Notes: generated from the letters alone by a model not told the origin. Shown: positions 17,516 through 26,950, counted from the stretch's first letter. The stretch is 64,000 nt of DNA from Thermoplasmata archaeon (GCA_021820525.1 JAKADM010000002.1:1-64000), one strand, 5' to 3'. Numbers and translations are program-made.

Positions 17516-18346
17516 CTAAATCTTAAAGTCATAAATGTCGAGATCACATATTCTCCTGAAACCAACCCTTTCACAGACGGGAGCAGATGTTTTTTTAACT
17601 GCATGAGTTATGAGATATTCTATACCCTCACCCTTTGCAACCTCTCTTCTTTTTTCAATCATTTTTTTATATATTCCCTTACCCCTGAACTCCTGAATTA
17701 CAGCTGCACCGTCAAGTATGGCGTATCCACCCTTTCTGTCCATCTCCATTATGGAGAAACCAACTTTTTTTCCTGTGCTTTTTTCCTTGGCCAGAAATGC
17801 CCTTATCTGCCCTCTGTAATAGTCCGTTGAATTGATCATCTTTCCTAAATTAACCATATATTGTGCCATTGAGGTGTCCATTCCCATTCCGAAGGCTTCT
17901 GCCATCATGTAAATTTCTCTTTCCAGATCTTCAAGGGTAACTTCCTCTATTTCAAAAGAATCGTTCTTAACACTTATACTGTTATCCGTCCCCATGGCAA
18001 GCCCATATTCTGAAACGTTTTCATTCAGAGCAAAACCGTGCCTCTTAAGCCTTTCCCGAAGATCCTCCGGTTTACTTGATGGCCCAACTATCCAGCTAAA
18101 TGATTTTTTCTGATTCTTGAAAAAGTCCACGACCCTTTCAATTATGGCGTCAGCATCTTCATCACCAATGTCAGCAAGGCCAACATGGTTGGCAGCCTCA
18201 GAATTAAACTGAGTCATGTATCCTTTCACACCAGGTATATGGATGGTTTCAATTCCAAGTTGGGATAAAAAATCGCTTCCAAGGCCATTTCTATCAAGCA
18301 TGGCATTTGTTCTTTCAATATTTTTTATCAGATCTTCTTCATTCAT
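17516..18346 (-). CDS. GNAT-family N-acetyltransferase
   Basis: This is a 276-aa protein whose C-terminal half is a GNAT acetyltransferase domain. The acetyl-CoA-binding motif A is in ILDGAAVIQEFRGKGIYKK (Q/RxxGxG/A pattern, near residues 212-230), followed by MIEKRREVAKGEG and the motif B region THAVKKTSAPVCERVGFRR. The N-terminal half (residues 1-120) contains a second, degenerate GNAT-like half, as in tandem GNAT proteins. The acceptor could be a small molecule or a protein and cannot be told. An in-frame TTG lies 15 nt upstream, but the ATG at 18346 has a TTTTATC box about 28 nt before it and is preferred. The gene is monocistronic. Confidence 0.78.
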   Translation of the reverse strand: MNEEDLIKNIERTNAMLDRNGLGSDFLSQLGIETIHIPGVKGYMTQFNSEAANHVGLADIGDEDADAIIERVVDFFKNQKKSFSWIVGPSSKPEDLRERLKRHGFALNENVSEYGLAMGTDNSISVKNDSFEIEEVTLEDLEREIYMMAEAFGMGMDTSMAQYMVNLGKMINSTDYYRGQIRAFLAKEKSTGKKVGFSIMEMDRKGGYAILDGAAVIQEFRGKGIYKKMIEKRREVAKGEGIEYLITHAVKKTSAPVCERVGFRRICDLDIYDFKI

Positions 18347-18477
18347 ATGGTTCGATATCAAAAAAGTTGATAAAATTTATGGAATATTACTTTATACTCA
18401 GGAAATTAATTATTATTACAGACGATTTAGTTATCAAAATCAGGTTTTTAAAGATCTGAAAAAGGATTTTTTGAAAT

Positions 18478-20403
18478 TCACTGTATCTCAAAGTTTTCTT
18501 CAGTGTATTTCCTGTTTGTTCCAAAGGGGCTGAAGGGCCTTCCGTTTCCCTTGAAGAATTTTGAAAAGAATTCCACATAGATAAGCCTCACTCCCTGGAT
18601 TCCACCTTCCACAATTGCAAGTAGAAGGGCAAATAACTGACCAAATACAAGTACGATAATTCCAATAATTATCAGGAACGGATTTGAGGTTGTGCTGAAG
18701 AAGAATCCGTTGATAAGAGATGTCAAAATTACAGATGCAAGCAGTATACCCATAATCCTTGTATACGAAAGGACATGGCTGATCACAGATGGAAGCTCTA
18801 TGAGACCGTTTCCCTTCTCTGCAACCACTATGAGAATTATGCCCACAGCCATCATGGCCACATCAATGTCTGCATATATGTTTGTTGAAAGGTTCAAATT
18901 CAGGCCATAAATGAGTGAAAGCCCATATATGACAATGCCCCATACGAAAAGAAGCCATCCGAATTTTCCGAACACATGGATTCTTTCACCATAATAGTGC
19001 TCATTGACCATTCCCAGTATGAGTCCAAAGGAAACCATGAATACGCCGAAGTACCCGCTCATCAGAAGGATTTTTGATGTATAGGTTATGGGATTGTAAT
19101 AGGTCACATGGAATGGCCCTATCTGGTTTGGCAGAATGGAAAAGCCGAAGAATCCATTGAATACTATTCCAGAAATAATGGCTGCTATGCCCCCTGGAAT
19201 CAGGGCCTTTGCAAGAACCTGCAACTGGTATGGAGTAAAAACTGACCCAACGAAGTTAGTAAGTTTCTTTGGAAGTTTTACCTTCTTTCCTGTACTTTTC
19301 AACCTCTTTACGAGCCATATGGATATTAGCAGAATTACAATTCCAAAGCCAAAATCACCAACCATGATTCCGAAGAATATGGGGAATGCAATGGCGAATA
19401 TGAGTGTCGGGTCAATCTCAATATCCTGTGGCAGAGAATAGAATCTTATGAAAGATTCAAAGAGCCTGAAGCCTCTTGGATTGTTCAGAAGGGTCGGTCC
19501 CCTTTCATCTGTTTCTATCTTTTCCACTATGCACTGGGCATTGCTGACCTTTTCTATGACCTTTTTAATATTATCATATTTGAAGGCAGGTATCCAGCCC
19601 TCCATTGCAAATATGCTTTCTGTGGACGGCAGTCTCAGTGCGGCCTCTACCTTCCTTGCTTCGATTTCAAGGGCTTCCTTAATTGAGACCACTCTTGCAT
19701 AATATTTATCGGAAAGTTCATCTATTCCACTTTCCAGTTCCTTCAGGGTGTTGTTAAGTTCACCCCTTTTCTGCTCAAGGTTTTTTCTTAACTCATCAGG
19801 CTTTCCCGACATTTTCATAATGAATATGGGCTTTGATTCTGCCGATGAAAGACTCTGGGAGAATTCCTTCTCCTTTTCCTTGGGCACACACACTATGGTT
19901 GACTGCCCGGCCCCTATGGTTATTATATCCTTTGAAGGGCTGCTGTATGGATAATTTACGATGAATGAAGATATGGAAGAATTGTTGAAATAAGAAAGAT
20001 CCACATCCATGTTGACCATATAGGACAGGACTTCCAGCCTGTTGTCTATATCCTTTAGTGTGGATTTGATATCATTGATTGATGAGTAAGCGATTCTTAA
20101 ATCCTCGCCAATGTGGATTGAATCGGCCTCACTCAAAATTTCGTCCCTGTTTTTGAACTTTATTCTGTTTTTCACCATTCTTGGATGCAGGAGGTTTTCG
20201 TAACCCCTGAATCTGTTCAATTCATCAATTATCCTTGATTTGTCCGGGAGATCAGTTCCACTATTCATAATAGATTTGACGCTGGTTGAAACCTCCTCCA
20301 GCTGTATGACCTTCATGTCATGGAGTATGGACAGTATTTCAGGTGCCCTATCCTTTGTCGCTATTACTCTGATCTTTTCCATTGGAACCGGTTTCATTCC
20401 CAT
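18478..20403 (-). CDS. atpI: A-type ATP synthase subunit I (subunit a)
   Basis: This 641-aa protein is the membrane stator subunit of the archaeal A1Ao ATP synthase. The N-terminal 330 residues form the cytoplasmic peripheral-stalk arm with coiled coils (for example near residues 215-250, NLEQKRGELNNTLKELESG). The C-terminal half has about eight membrane helices, starting at IDPTLIFAIAFPIFFGIMVG. It includes the conserved arginine region SHVLSYTRIMGILLAS (near 560), whose Arg faces the proton-binding Glu of subunit K. It is last in the operon and starts 5 bases after the stop of subunit H. Length and domain order are normal. Confidence 0.93.
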   Translation of the reverse strand: MGMKPVPMEKIRVIATKDRAPEILSILHDMKVIQLEEVSTSVKSIMNSGTDLPDKSRIIDELNRFRGYENLLHPRMVKNRIKFKNRDEILSEADSIHIGEDLRIAYSSINDIKSTLKDIDNRLEVLSYMVNMDVDLSYFNNSSISSFIVNYPYSSPSKDIITIGAGQSTIVCVPKEKEKEFSQSLSSAESKPIFIMKMSGKPDELRKNLEQKRGELNNTLKELESGIDELSDKYYARVVSIKEALEIEARKVEAALRLPSTESIFAMEGWIPAFKYDNIKKVIEKVSNAQCIVEKIETDERGPTLLNNPRGFRLFESFIRFYSLPQDIEIDPTLIFAIAFPIFFGIMVGDFGFGIVILLISIWLVKRLKSTGKKVKLPKKLTNFVGSVFTPYQLQVLAKALIPGGIAAIISGIVFNGFFGFSILPNQIGPFHVTYYNPITYTSKILLMSGYFGVFMVSFGLILGMVNEHYYGERIHVFGKFGWLLFVWGIVIYGLSLIYGLNLNLSTNIYADIDVAMMAVGIILIVVAEKGNGLIELPSVISHVLSYTRIMGILLASVILTSLINGFFFSTTSNPFLIIIGIIVLVFGQLFALLLAIVEGGIQGVRLIYVEFFSKFFKGNGRPFSPFGTNRKYTEENFEIQ

Positions 20404-20408
20404 TTATA

Positions 20409-20732
20409 TCATTCCACGCTTTCTTTCAGAAATTTAAACAGCATCTCAGCGGCTTTCTTATCAGTGAGTTTCAGTGATATGGCTTCTGCCTCTTTCCTTG
20501 CTTTTTCCCTGCTATCCTCAATCTTTTGATCAATATTTTTCTGCAGATCCTTTATCTTTTCATCATACTCCCTGCTCAGCCTTTCCTCCGTTTCTCTGAT
20601 CTCATTTTCCATTGAATGCCTTGCAGCCTCAAGCTTCTGTTTGCATTCAGCCGAGAACGCATCCAGCATAGACTGGATCTCATCCTCCTTCATCTTGATC
20701 TTTTTTATCTCTTCAATCCCATTTTCGCTCAT
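20409..20732 (-). CDS. atpH: A-type ATP synthase subunit H (peripheral stalk)
   Basis: This 107-aa protein is almost entirely a charged heptad-rich helix (SMENEIRETEERLSREYDEK, then KDLQKNIDQKIEDSREKARK). That is typical of stalk subunit H, which forms a right-handed coiled coil with subunit E. The C-terminal ADKKAAEMLFKF-like segment packs against the arm of subunit I. The frame is open another 22 codons upstream to an ATG at 20798, but I chose the ATG at 20732, because GGTGAGATT directly precedes it and because it then overlaps the stop of the small membrane ORF by ATGA. The upstream extension (MEIYVPHKD...) is the same DNA as that small ORF in another frame. Confidence 0.88.
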   Translation of the reverse strand: MSENGIEEIKKIKMKEDEIQSMLDAFSAECKQKLEAARHSMENEIRETEERLSREYDEKIKDLQKNIDQKIEDSREKARKEAEAISLKLTDKKAAEMLFKFLKESVE

Positions 20733-20830
20733 AATCTCACCAGCAGAAATATAACAAGCACTATTATCAGTATCCTTATGGGGAACATATATCTCCATAT
20801 GGCATACAGCTTTCTCTGTTCATTGTTCAT
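20729..20830 (-). CDS. Putative 33-aa membrane protein in the ATPase operon
   Basis: This short frame lies between subunits D and H. It starts at an ATG inside the end of subunit D (11-base overlap) and its TGA overlaps the ATG of subunit H by four bases. The product is 33 aa: a hydrophilic start MNNEQRKLYAIWRYMFP and then one membrane helix IRILIIVLVIFLLV, ending RL. An AGGAG sequence abuts the ATG, which is closer than usual. The overlaps at both ends and the clean topology make a real gene plausible, perhaps an accessory Ao subunit with a role like the small eukaryotic e subunit; that role is inference. Without it the 98 bases between D and H would be the only real gap in an otherwise gapless stretch of the operon. 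Confidence 0.5.
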   Translation of the reverse strand: MNNEQRKLYAIWRYMFPIRILIIVLVIFLLVRL

Positions 20831-21503
20831 CTCCTGAACTGTCAATCTCTTCAATTTCGGCCTTATCAACTTCCTCCTCCTGGGAAGTAATCTTCTTCTT
20901 CACTATTTTCAGGGTTGTAAAGGTATCCCTTTCCATTTCGTCAAGCCTCATCCTGATATATTTTGCATTTTCATTCAGCCTGGGAATCATGACGAATTCA
21001 ATTGCGTTGGACCTTCTCTTTGTCTTATCTATTTCATAGAGAAGTTTCCTCATGGACTTTTCCTTTTCCACCACAGTTATAAGTGACTGGAAAAGCCTTT
21101 CGAAGGAATCGATAGAATCATTTATGGCAGGCGGAACAGATATGGCCCTGAATCTCTCTGTGAGAACAGCCCTTTCGGAATTTATGCCGATTTCAGGAAT
21201 CCTTACACCCATCACGTTTTTTGTATTCATGGATACGCTTGATTCCCCTGCCATAAAGGCAAACCTCTCTATGGATAACTTTCCCTCAGATATCTCTGCC
21301 TTGGTAACGGTCTGAGTTGCATTTTCCACATCATTCCTCAGATTCTCTCTGAGGTTTTTCATTTCCTTTGCAAGATTGAGGAACTCCATAATAAGGGCAG
21401 AACGCTTCATTTTGAGGAGCTGGTAACCCCTTCTGGCAAGTTTGATCCTTTTCCTTATCTGGATCAGTTCAATTCTTGTGGGCTTAACATTGAGAGAGGG
21501 CGT
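20820..21503 (-). CDS. atpD: A-type ATP synthase subunit D, non-AUG start
   Basis: Subunit D is the central rotor stalk of A1Ao, two long helices inside the A3B3 hexamer. The first ATG in the frame (21410) gives only 196 aa and removes the conserved N-terminal helix. Upstream the same frame encodes NVKPTRIELIQIRKRIKLA then RRGYQLLK, which is the standard beginning of archaeal subunit D, so translation must start before it. No ATG, GTG or TTG exists between this block and the TGA of subunit B, which is in the same frame. I placed the start at an ACG (21503) because GTGATCT, a good ribosome site, lies a few bases upstream; ATT or CTG codons further in, or readthrough of the B stop, are alternatives. 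The C-terminal helix and acidic tail are normal. Confidence 0.8.
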   Translation of the reverse strand, partial: TPSLNVKPTRIELIQIRKRIKLARRGYQLLKMKRSALIMEFLNLAKEMKNLRENLRNDVENATQTVTKAEISEGKLSIERFAFMAGESSVSMNTKNVMGVRIPEIGINSERAVLTERFRAISVPPAINDSIDSFERLFQSLITVVEKEKSMRKLLYEIDKTKRRSNAIEFVMIPRLNENAKYIRMRLDEMERDTFTTLKIVKKKITSQEEEVDKAEIEEIDSSGDEQ

Positions 21504-21509
21504 TTCAGA

Positions 21510-22886
21510 TCACTTCCATTTTCCATATTTTTCTATGAAATCTTTCTTTAATCTCTTCATTTCTCCCTTTGGAAGTTCAGATAATAGTTCGTAACTCAGA
21601 TTGAATGTGTCCTCTATGCTTCTGTCCTCATAAAGACCCTGATTAACATACCTTTTCTCAAATTCGTCTGCGAACTTAAGGTAACTTCTGTCGCTTGCAC
21701 TGAGGGATTCCTCACCCACAATGGCGCTCAGTGATCTCAGATCCTTACCGTTTGCATATGCAGAATATAACTGATCTGCCACACCTCTGTGATCCTCCCT
21801 TGTGCTTCCCTTTCCAATGCCCTGGTTCATTAGCCTTGAAAGGGATGGAAGCACATCCACAGGCGGATATATTCCCTTCCTCTGGAGATCCCTGCTCATG
21901 ACGATCTGTCCTTCTGTAATGTACCCTGTGAGATCGGGGATGGGGTTTGTGATATCATCACCTGGCATTGTGAGTATGGGGATCTGGGTAATCGACCCGT
22001 TCTTTCCCCTTATCTTTCCTGCCCTCTCATAAATTGTACTCAGATCAGTGTACATATATCCCGGGAAACCTCTCCTTCCAGGAACCTCTTCCCTCGCCGA
22101 TGATATTTCTCTCAGGGATTCACAGTAGTTTGTCATGTCAGTCAATATTACCAGAACATGGTATTCCCTTTCATAGGCAAGATACTCTGCGGTTGTGAGT
22201 GCAACCCTTGGCAGAATGATCCTTTCCATGGATGGATCTGAGGAAAGGTTCAGGAATATGGCCGCCCTGTTGAGTGAACCGGTTTTCCTGAACTCGTTCA
22301 TGAAGAAGTTTGCCTCTTCGCTTGTTATACCCATTGCTCCAAATATGACGGCAAACTGGTCATCTGATTTTAATGTCTTTGCCTGCCTTGCAATCTGGGC
22401 GGCAAGCATGTTGTGGGGTAATCCTGAGCCTGAAAATATGGGCAGTTTCTGGCCCCTCACCAGTGTGTTCATCCCATCTATTGTGGATATTCCGGTCTGA
22501 ATGAATTCGGATGGCTCCTCCCTTGAATATGGGTTTATGGCATCCCCTACGATCTCAACCTTTTCTGAACTTTTTATCTGCGGACCATTATCGATGGGTT
22601 CCCCCAGACCATTGAATACTCTTCCAAGCACCTCATCGGATACTCTTATCCTTGCTGTTTCTCCCCTGAACTTTACCACGGTGTTGGTATTATCAAGACC
22701 GCTGGTTGCGCCAAATACCTGTACAACCGCTATGCCGTTGCTTGTATCCAGAACCTGCCCCGATTTGATCTGCCCGTCCGGAGTTTCTATGGATACCATC
22801 TCATTATATCCTGCATTCGTGACACCTTCAACAAACAGGAGAGGTCCACTTATCTCCCTTATACTCTTGTATCCAACCTTAGCCAT
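21510..22886 (-). CDS. atpB: A-type ATP synthase subunit B
   Basis: This 458-aa protein is the regulatory, non-catalytic nucleotide-binding subunit of the A1 head. It has the expected degenerate P-loop region ([20 protein letters not shown] near residue 150). [19 protein letters not shown] follows, then the conserved [19 protein letters not shown] and [20 protein letters not shown] blocks near 235 and 265. Length is normal. Its ATG shares one base with the stop of subunit A, so the two are translationally coupled. Its TGA is in frame with the reading frame of subunit D and only two codons before the proposed ACG start of D, an unusual arrangement. Confidence 0.96.
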   Translation of the reverse strand: MAKVGYKSIREISGPLLFVEGVTNAGYNEMVSIETPDGQIKSGQVLDTSNGIAVVQVFGATSGLDNTNTVVKFRGETARIRVSDEVLGRVFNGLGEPIDNGPQIKSSEKVEIVGDAINPYSREEPSEFIQTGISTIDGMNTLVRGQKLPIFSGSGLPHNMLAAQIARQAKTLKSDDQFAVIFGAMGITSEEANFFMNEFRKTGSLNRAAIFLNLSSDPSMERIILPRVALTTAEYLAYEREYHVLVILTDMTNYCESLREISSAREEVPGRRGFPGYMYTDLSTIYERAGKIRGKNGSITQIPILTMPGDDITNPIPDLTGYITEGQIVMSRDLQRKGIYPPVDVLPSLSRLMNQGIGKGSTREDHRGVADQLYSAYANGKDLRSLSAIVGEESLSASDRSYLKFADEFEKRYVNQGLYEDRSIEDTFNLSYELLSELPKGEMKRLKKDFIEKYGKWK

Positions 22887-24640
22887 TAATTATCACCCCT
22901 CAGTGCCTTAATATCCTTCTGGATGGATTCCATTGCATCCTTTATGTATTCGTCCAGATCGGAATCCCTGACCTCCTTTATCCTTGATATTTTTTCCTTC
23001 GATGGTATGTTCTGGAGAGAATCCATTCCCAGCCCGGCGGATATGGCATTCTCAATCTGGTCTGAATAAAACATGATTAACTTCATCATGAGGCTCTGCT
23101 TCTTTGTGGAGCAATATTGATCCACATCATCAAAGGCACTCTGCTGCAGGAAATCTTCCCTTATGATTCTTGCCACATCAAGTGTTGCTTTCTCCTTGTC
23201 AGGAAGGGCATCATATCCCACAAGCTGCACAACTTCCTGAAGCTCTGCCTCCTTCTGGAGTATTCCCATCATCTTCCCATGGGTTGCGGGCCAGTCCTTC
23301 CATACGTTGTCTGCAAACCATGGAAGGAGTTCATCCAGATATAGTGAATATGAGTTCAGCCAGTTAATGGATGGGAAATGCCTCCTGGAAGCAAGGGAAG
23401 CATCCAGTGCCCAGAATACCCTTGTCACACGGAGTGTGTTCTGGGAAACAGGCTCGGATATATCTCCTCCCGGTGGTGATACTGCACCCACAATGGTAAT
23501 TGAGCCATTTCTGTCTGGTGACCCGTCGATGATTGCATTTCCTGATCTTTCATAGAATTCGGAAAGCCTCCTTCCCAGATAGGCTGGATATCCTTCCTCT
23601 CCGGGCATCTCCTCCAGCCTGCCTGAAATCTCCCTGAGGGCCTCTGCCCATCTTGATGTGCTGTCTGCCATCAGAGCTATTCCATATCCCATGTCCCTGT
23701 AATATTCCGCTATGGAAATACCCGTGTATATGCTCGCTTCTCTTGCTGCAACAGGCATGTTTGATGTGTTTGCGATAAGAATTGTCCTTTCCATCAGTGG
23801 CTTTCCGCTCTTTGGATCCTGGAGCTCAGGGAATGTTGTCAGGATTTCTGTCATTTCATTTCCCCTTTCTCCGCATCCCACATACACAACAATATCGCTG
23901 TCAGCCCATTTTGAAAGCTGGTGCTGAACCACGGTCTTTCCTGAACCGAACGGTCCTGGAACTGCAACGGTTCCACCCTTTGCCACCGGGAAAAGAGCAT
24001 CTATCACTCTCTGCCCTGTTACAAGAGGTATGGATGGTGGAAGTTTTGATTTTACACCCCTTATGGTTCTAACAGGCCACTCCTGCCTCATGGTCAGTTT
24101 GGTTTGGCTATTCTTTCCCTTAATGTGAGCAAACACATCGGTTATCTTGAGCTTACCCTCCATTATCTCTTCCACTTCTCCATATACCCCTGAAGGAGCC
24201 ATTATTTTGTGTTCTATGAGGGATGTTTCCTGTACAGTTCCAAGAATCTGTCCAGCCTTCACACTATCTCCCTTCTTTACCACAGGAACAAAATCCCATT
24301 CTTTTTTGGTGTCAAGAGGGTTTGCCGTATATCCCCTTCTTATGAAATCCCCTGTTTTATCTCTTATGACATCGAGCGGTCTCTGAATTCCATCATATAT
24401 GGATTTTAAAAGCCCTGGACCAAGTTCCACAGAGAGGGGCCTTCCAGTGGTTTCAACCTTTTCCCCTGGCTTTATTCCACTGGTATCTTCATAAACCTGA
24501 ATGGTTGCCCTGTTTCCAGTGATTCTTATAATTTCACCCACCAGGTTCATATCTCCCACTCTAACGACGTCATACATTTTTGATCCTTTTATATCTTCAG
24601 CTGTAACAACCGGGCCTGAAACCCTGACAATTTTACCCAT
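22886..24640 (-). CDS. atpA: A-type ATP synthase catalytic subunit A
   Basis: This 584-aa catalytic subunit hydrolyses or makes ATP at the A/B interface. It has the N-terminal barrel, the bulge domain unique to A/V-type A subunits (about residues 110-190), Walker [14 protein letters not shown] near 229, the catalytic region GERGNEMTE near 255, and Walker B with [14 protein letters not shown] near 325. In Thermoplasma acidophilum the A subunit carries an intein in its P-loop region; here [11 protein letters not shown] is uninterrupted, so no intein is present. GGTGAAAAT precedes the ATG and sets the start. Confidence 0.97.
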   Translation of the reverse strand: MGKIVRVSGPVVTAEDIKGSKMYDVVRVGDMNLVGEIIRITGNRATIQVYEDTSGIKPGEKVETTGRPLSVELGPGLLKSIYDGIQRPLDVIRDKTGDFIRRGYTANPLDTKKEWDFVPVVKKGDSVKAGQILGTVQETSLIEHKIMAPSGVYGEVEEIMEGKLKITDVFAHIKGKNSQTKLTMRQEWPVRTIRGVKSKLPPSIPLVTGQRVIDALFPVAKGGTVAVPGPFGSGKTVVQHQLSKWADSDIVVYVGCGERGNEMTEILTTFPELQDPKSGKPLMERTILIANTSNMPVAAREASIYTGISIAEYYRDMGYGIALMADSTSRWAEALREISGRLEEMPGEEGYPAYLGRRLSEFYERSGNAIIDGSPDRNGSITIVGAVSPPGGDISEPVSQNTLRVTRVFWALDASLASRRHFPSINWLNSYSLYLDELLPWFADNVWKDWPATHGKMMGILQKEAELQEVVQLVGYDALPDKEKATLDVARIIREDFLQQSAFDDVDQYCSTKKQSLMMKLIMFYSDQIENAISAGLGMDSLQNIPSKEKISRIKEVRDSDLDEYIKDAMESIQKDIKALRGDN

Positions 24641-24644
24641 ATTT

Positions 24645-24977
24645 TCACCTACCTATATCTACACCGAGTATACGCTTGGCCATGGATGAGAGCGATTCCT
24701 CATTTTCCTGGCCAGGCATTGGAATGAACATTATGAGAGGGTTCATCATACTCTCATAGTGAGTCATCAACCTTGTATCCATATACTTCTTAACGCTTTC
24801 ACTTACGAATATAACTGAATATTTTTTTGATTTTGAAAATTCTTCAAGTTTATTTAAGGCCTCTTCCCCCGTGTACTCAAAGGAATCAATTATGCCAATG
24901 AGCCTGAAGCCGAGGGCAAGGGATCTCTCGCCTATAACGCATATCTTTCCTTCTGAACCTTCAAATTTATCCATCAC
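24645..24977 (-). CDS. atpF: A-type ATP synthase subunit F
   Basis: This is a 110-aa rotor-associated subunit with a Rossmann-like CheY-type N-terminal domain. It contains KICVIGERSLALGFRLIGI, a helix with EEALNKLEEFSKSKKYSVIF, and VSESVKKYMDTRL, followed by the flexible C-terminal helix. Subunit F binds the D stalk and modulates ATP hydrolysis. The start overlaps the end of subunit C by four bases (ATGA), and subunit A begins five bases after its stop. The length is typical (100-110 aa). The PMPGQENEESLSSMAKRIL end corresponds to the usual IPGP...I segment. Confidence 0.93.
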   Translation of the reverse strand: MMDKFEGSEGKICVIGERSLALGFRLIGIIDSFEYTGEEALNKLEEFSKSKKYSVIFVSESVKKYMDTRLMTHYESMMNPLIMFIPMPGQENEESLSSMAKRILGVDIGR

Positions 24978-26032
24978 AGCACCAGCATCCTTTTAATCCT
25001 TTCCTTATCCATACCGTGGGCCTTGCCGGCAAATATCTTCCTAAGGTTGTTCCTTTCATTTTCTGCAAGTATTATACTGTAGAAAATTGAACCTATGGAA
25101 CTTGACTGGGAGGCCAGCTTGGGCATATTCTTTCTGAAGGAACTTTTCCTTATCTCTATCTCAAGATCGCCAAGGCTCATATTCCTCAACTCATCTGTTT
25201 GCTCTAAGTTGAAATATTTGATTATTTGCTCCCTCATGGCCATATGATCCCCTGAACTGTACATTTCTGTGAGCTGTTTAATTTTAATGTTTCCGTAATC
25301 AATGAGACCGGGAGATATTGAGGCGAAGTCAAGTTTCAGCTCCTTTGCCTTAATTATGGTTGTGAGGTTCTTAATATCAACCTGCTCCCTGAAGTAATAC
25401 CTTAGAGGCGCCTCGTCACCCCTGAAAAACTTCAGAGAATCCACGAGTCTTGAAAAATAAGCAATATCCAGAGCATATAACAGGATAGATATGTCCCTTT
25501 CCTTTCTGTATTCATCAATAAAGCGGAGCATGTAAACCCCATATCCTAACTTTGTAAGATATTTGGTTATGGATTCTACATCGCTCTCGTTAATCATAAG
25601 GGAATAGTCTTCCTTTGTGATGAGGTTGCTTGTCAAGCCTATGGGAAACCTGCTTGAATCAACTATAAACAGATCTTCCCTGTCTACCTTTCTTCCCAGG
25701 AACTTTGACGTGATTATACTCTTAATACTTTCAATATCCCATCTTGAAACATAACTCTTAATTACTTCCATTGCGCCTGATGGTGGTGCCTCAACCACCT
25801 TCAGTATATATGATATCATCTTCCTGGTTGATGCAAGTTCAAGCAGGTCATATCCAGAATAGAATGTGGAAAGGGCCTTAAGATGCTCCTGGTAGGTTGT
25901 ACCCTCAAGGACAGCCATTATATCGGTGGGATTTGCAGCATCAATAATTCTATTAATGGCATCTTCTGTGAGAAGCTCACTCTTTAAAATCCTTGCCTTT
26001 GCGGCTGAACCTGCATAAGTTGCATCCATCAA
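24974..26032 (-). CDS. atpC: A-type ATP synthase subunit C
   Basis: This 352-aa funnel-shaped helical subunit couples the D/F stalk to the proteolipid ring. It shows the three-fold repeated helical domain of the family: the start YAGSAAKARILKSELLTE, the block YGVYMLRFIDEYRKERDIS and the end SIFYSIILAENERNNLRKI, which is the family signature (ilkEiEvrNLR-like), then the terminal KERIKRMLVL. It overlaps subunit E by four bases at its start and subunit F by four at its end. No anomaly in length. Confidence 0.92.
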   Translation of the reverse strand: MMDATYAGSAAKARILKSELLTEDAINRIIDAANPTDIMAVLEGTTYQEHLKALSTFYSGYDLLELASTRKMISYILKVVEAPPSGAMEVIKSYVSRWDIESIKSIITSKFLGRKVDREDLFIVDSSRFPIGLTSNLITKEDYSLMINESDVESITKYLTKLGYGVYMLRFIDEYRKERDISILLYALDIAYFSRLVDSLKFFRGDEAPLRYYFREQVDIKNLTTIIKAKELKLDFASISPGLIDYGNIKIKQLTEMYSSGDHMAMREQIIKYFNLEQTDELRNMSLGDLEIEIRKSSFRKNMPKLASQSSSIGSIFYSIILAENERNNLRKIFAGKAHGMDKERIKRMLVL

Positions 26033-26598
26033 TCTGCACCCATTAGACTCACAAGTTTCTCTTCAAGATCCTCTTTTTTCTCATTGAGGACAGAATTTAA
26101 TGTTAAATCCAGAGTTCTTTTTCCATCTTTTGATGTGGCCATTATGCCAATCTGCTCATCCTTTGTTTCCTCTGTTTTAAAATCTCCGTCAATTTTTGTT
26201 ATGATCTTTTTATCCTTTGAACATACCCTGACCGTGCATTTATCTCCAAGCTCCCTGAGGCATGTTTGGACGGATTTCTCGATGAAGGATTCATATTCAG
26301 GGAGCTTTCTGATCTTTTCGCCCATTGACTGGATATTTTCCATAAACTCCCTTATGAGTGAAGATTTCCTGTCCATTATTATGCTTCTGTATTCCAGAAG
26401 GGATTCATCCTCACCCCTCTTCTCCAGATTTTTCAGATCCTCAGATGTCTTTTTTTCCCAGTTTGCCTGAATATCCTTAATCTTTCCTTCCTTAGTGGCG
26501 TTTAATTCACTTAGTTGAGCTTCGCATTGCTTCTGCAACTCTGCGAGCCTTGCCTTACCTTTGTTTTCAATTGCTGTTATTATCTCATCAGATGACAT
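26029..26598 (-). CDS. atpE: A-type ATP synthase subunit E (peripheral stalk)
   Basis: This is a 189-aa stator subunit. Residues 1-85 form a long charged helix (GKARLAELQKQCEAQLSELN and following) that pairs with subunit H. Residues 100-189 form the globular head that binds the B subunit, including the block LPEYESFIEKSVQTCLRELG and the final DLTLNSVLNEKKEDLEEKL. The start lies a few bases after the stop of subunit K, and its end overlaps subunit C by four bases. Length and architecture are typical of archaeal subunit E. Confidence 0.92.
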   Translation of the reverse strand: MSSDEIITAIENKGKARLAELQKQCEAQLSELNATKEGKIKDIQANWEKKTSEDLKNLEKRGEDESLLEYRSIIMDRKSSLIREFMENIQSMGEKIRKLPEYESFIEKSVQTCLRELGDKCTVRVCSKDKKIITKIDGDFKTEETKDEQIGIMATSKDGKRTLDLTLNSVLNEKKEDLEEKLVSLMGAD

Positions 26599-26605
26599 CT
26601 GGATC

Positions 26606-26911
26606 TCACAGAACTCCCTTCAGGAGGACAATTCCAAGAACCAAACCTATAATCCACAGGGTTTCAGGGATCACAAAGAATATAAGAACCTGACCAAATT
26701 TCTCAGGCTTCTCCGCAATTATGCCCATTCCAGACGCTCCAATACCCTGCTGAGCCATACCTGTACCTATAAGACCTCCGGCTATGGCAATGGCAGCCGC
26801 GATGGCTTCCAGTGCGTATGTATAGTTTATTGTTGTACCAGTTGTAGCCTGTGCAGGAGATGCTACCAGCACAGCAATGGCACCTATTATTGAACTTGTA
26901 TCTACAAACAT
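26606..26911 (-). CDS. atpK: A-type ATP synthase proteolipid subunit K
   Basis: This 101-aa proteolipid forms the rotor c-ring. Residues 1-25 resemble a signal-like or extra N-terminal hydrophobic segment (IIGAIAVLVASPAQA). Helix 1 of the c hairpin is ALEAIAAAIAIAGGLIGTG and the polar loop is AQQGIGASGMGIIAEKPEKF. Helix 2 is VLIFFVIPETLWIIGLVLG, with the ion-binding Glu in PET. One carboxylate per hairpin is standard for proton-coupled archaeal rings. It is the first gene of the operon, and the operon promoter lies directly upstream. The APAQAT-like site suggests that a leader peptide may be removed; that is inference. Confidence 0.93.
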   Translation of the reverse strand: MFVDTSSIIGAIAVLVASPAQATTGTTINYTYALEAIAAAIAIAGGLIGTGMAQQGIGASGMGIIAEKPEKFGQVLIFFVIPETLWIIGLVLGIVLLKGVL

Positions 26912-26939
26912 GAAAATCCTGATTGCCCAATGAAGACTT

Positions 26940-26950
26940 TTTATTTAAAT
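26940..26950 (-). promoter_or_regulatory. TATA box of the A-ATPase operon
   Basis: On the minus strand AAATTTAAATAAAAAG is centred about 34 nt before the ATG of subunit K. It would start a transcript with a leader of roughly 8 nt covering all ATPase genes. Confidence 0.5.

Noticed and set aside
21408-21410. ATG at 21410 as the start of ATPase subunit D
   Set aside because: It would delete the conserved N-terminal helix that is clearly encoded just upstream in the same frame.
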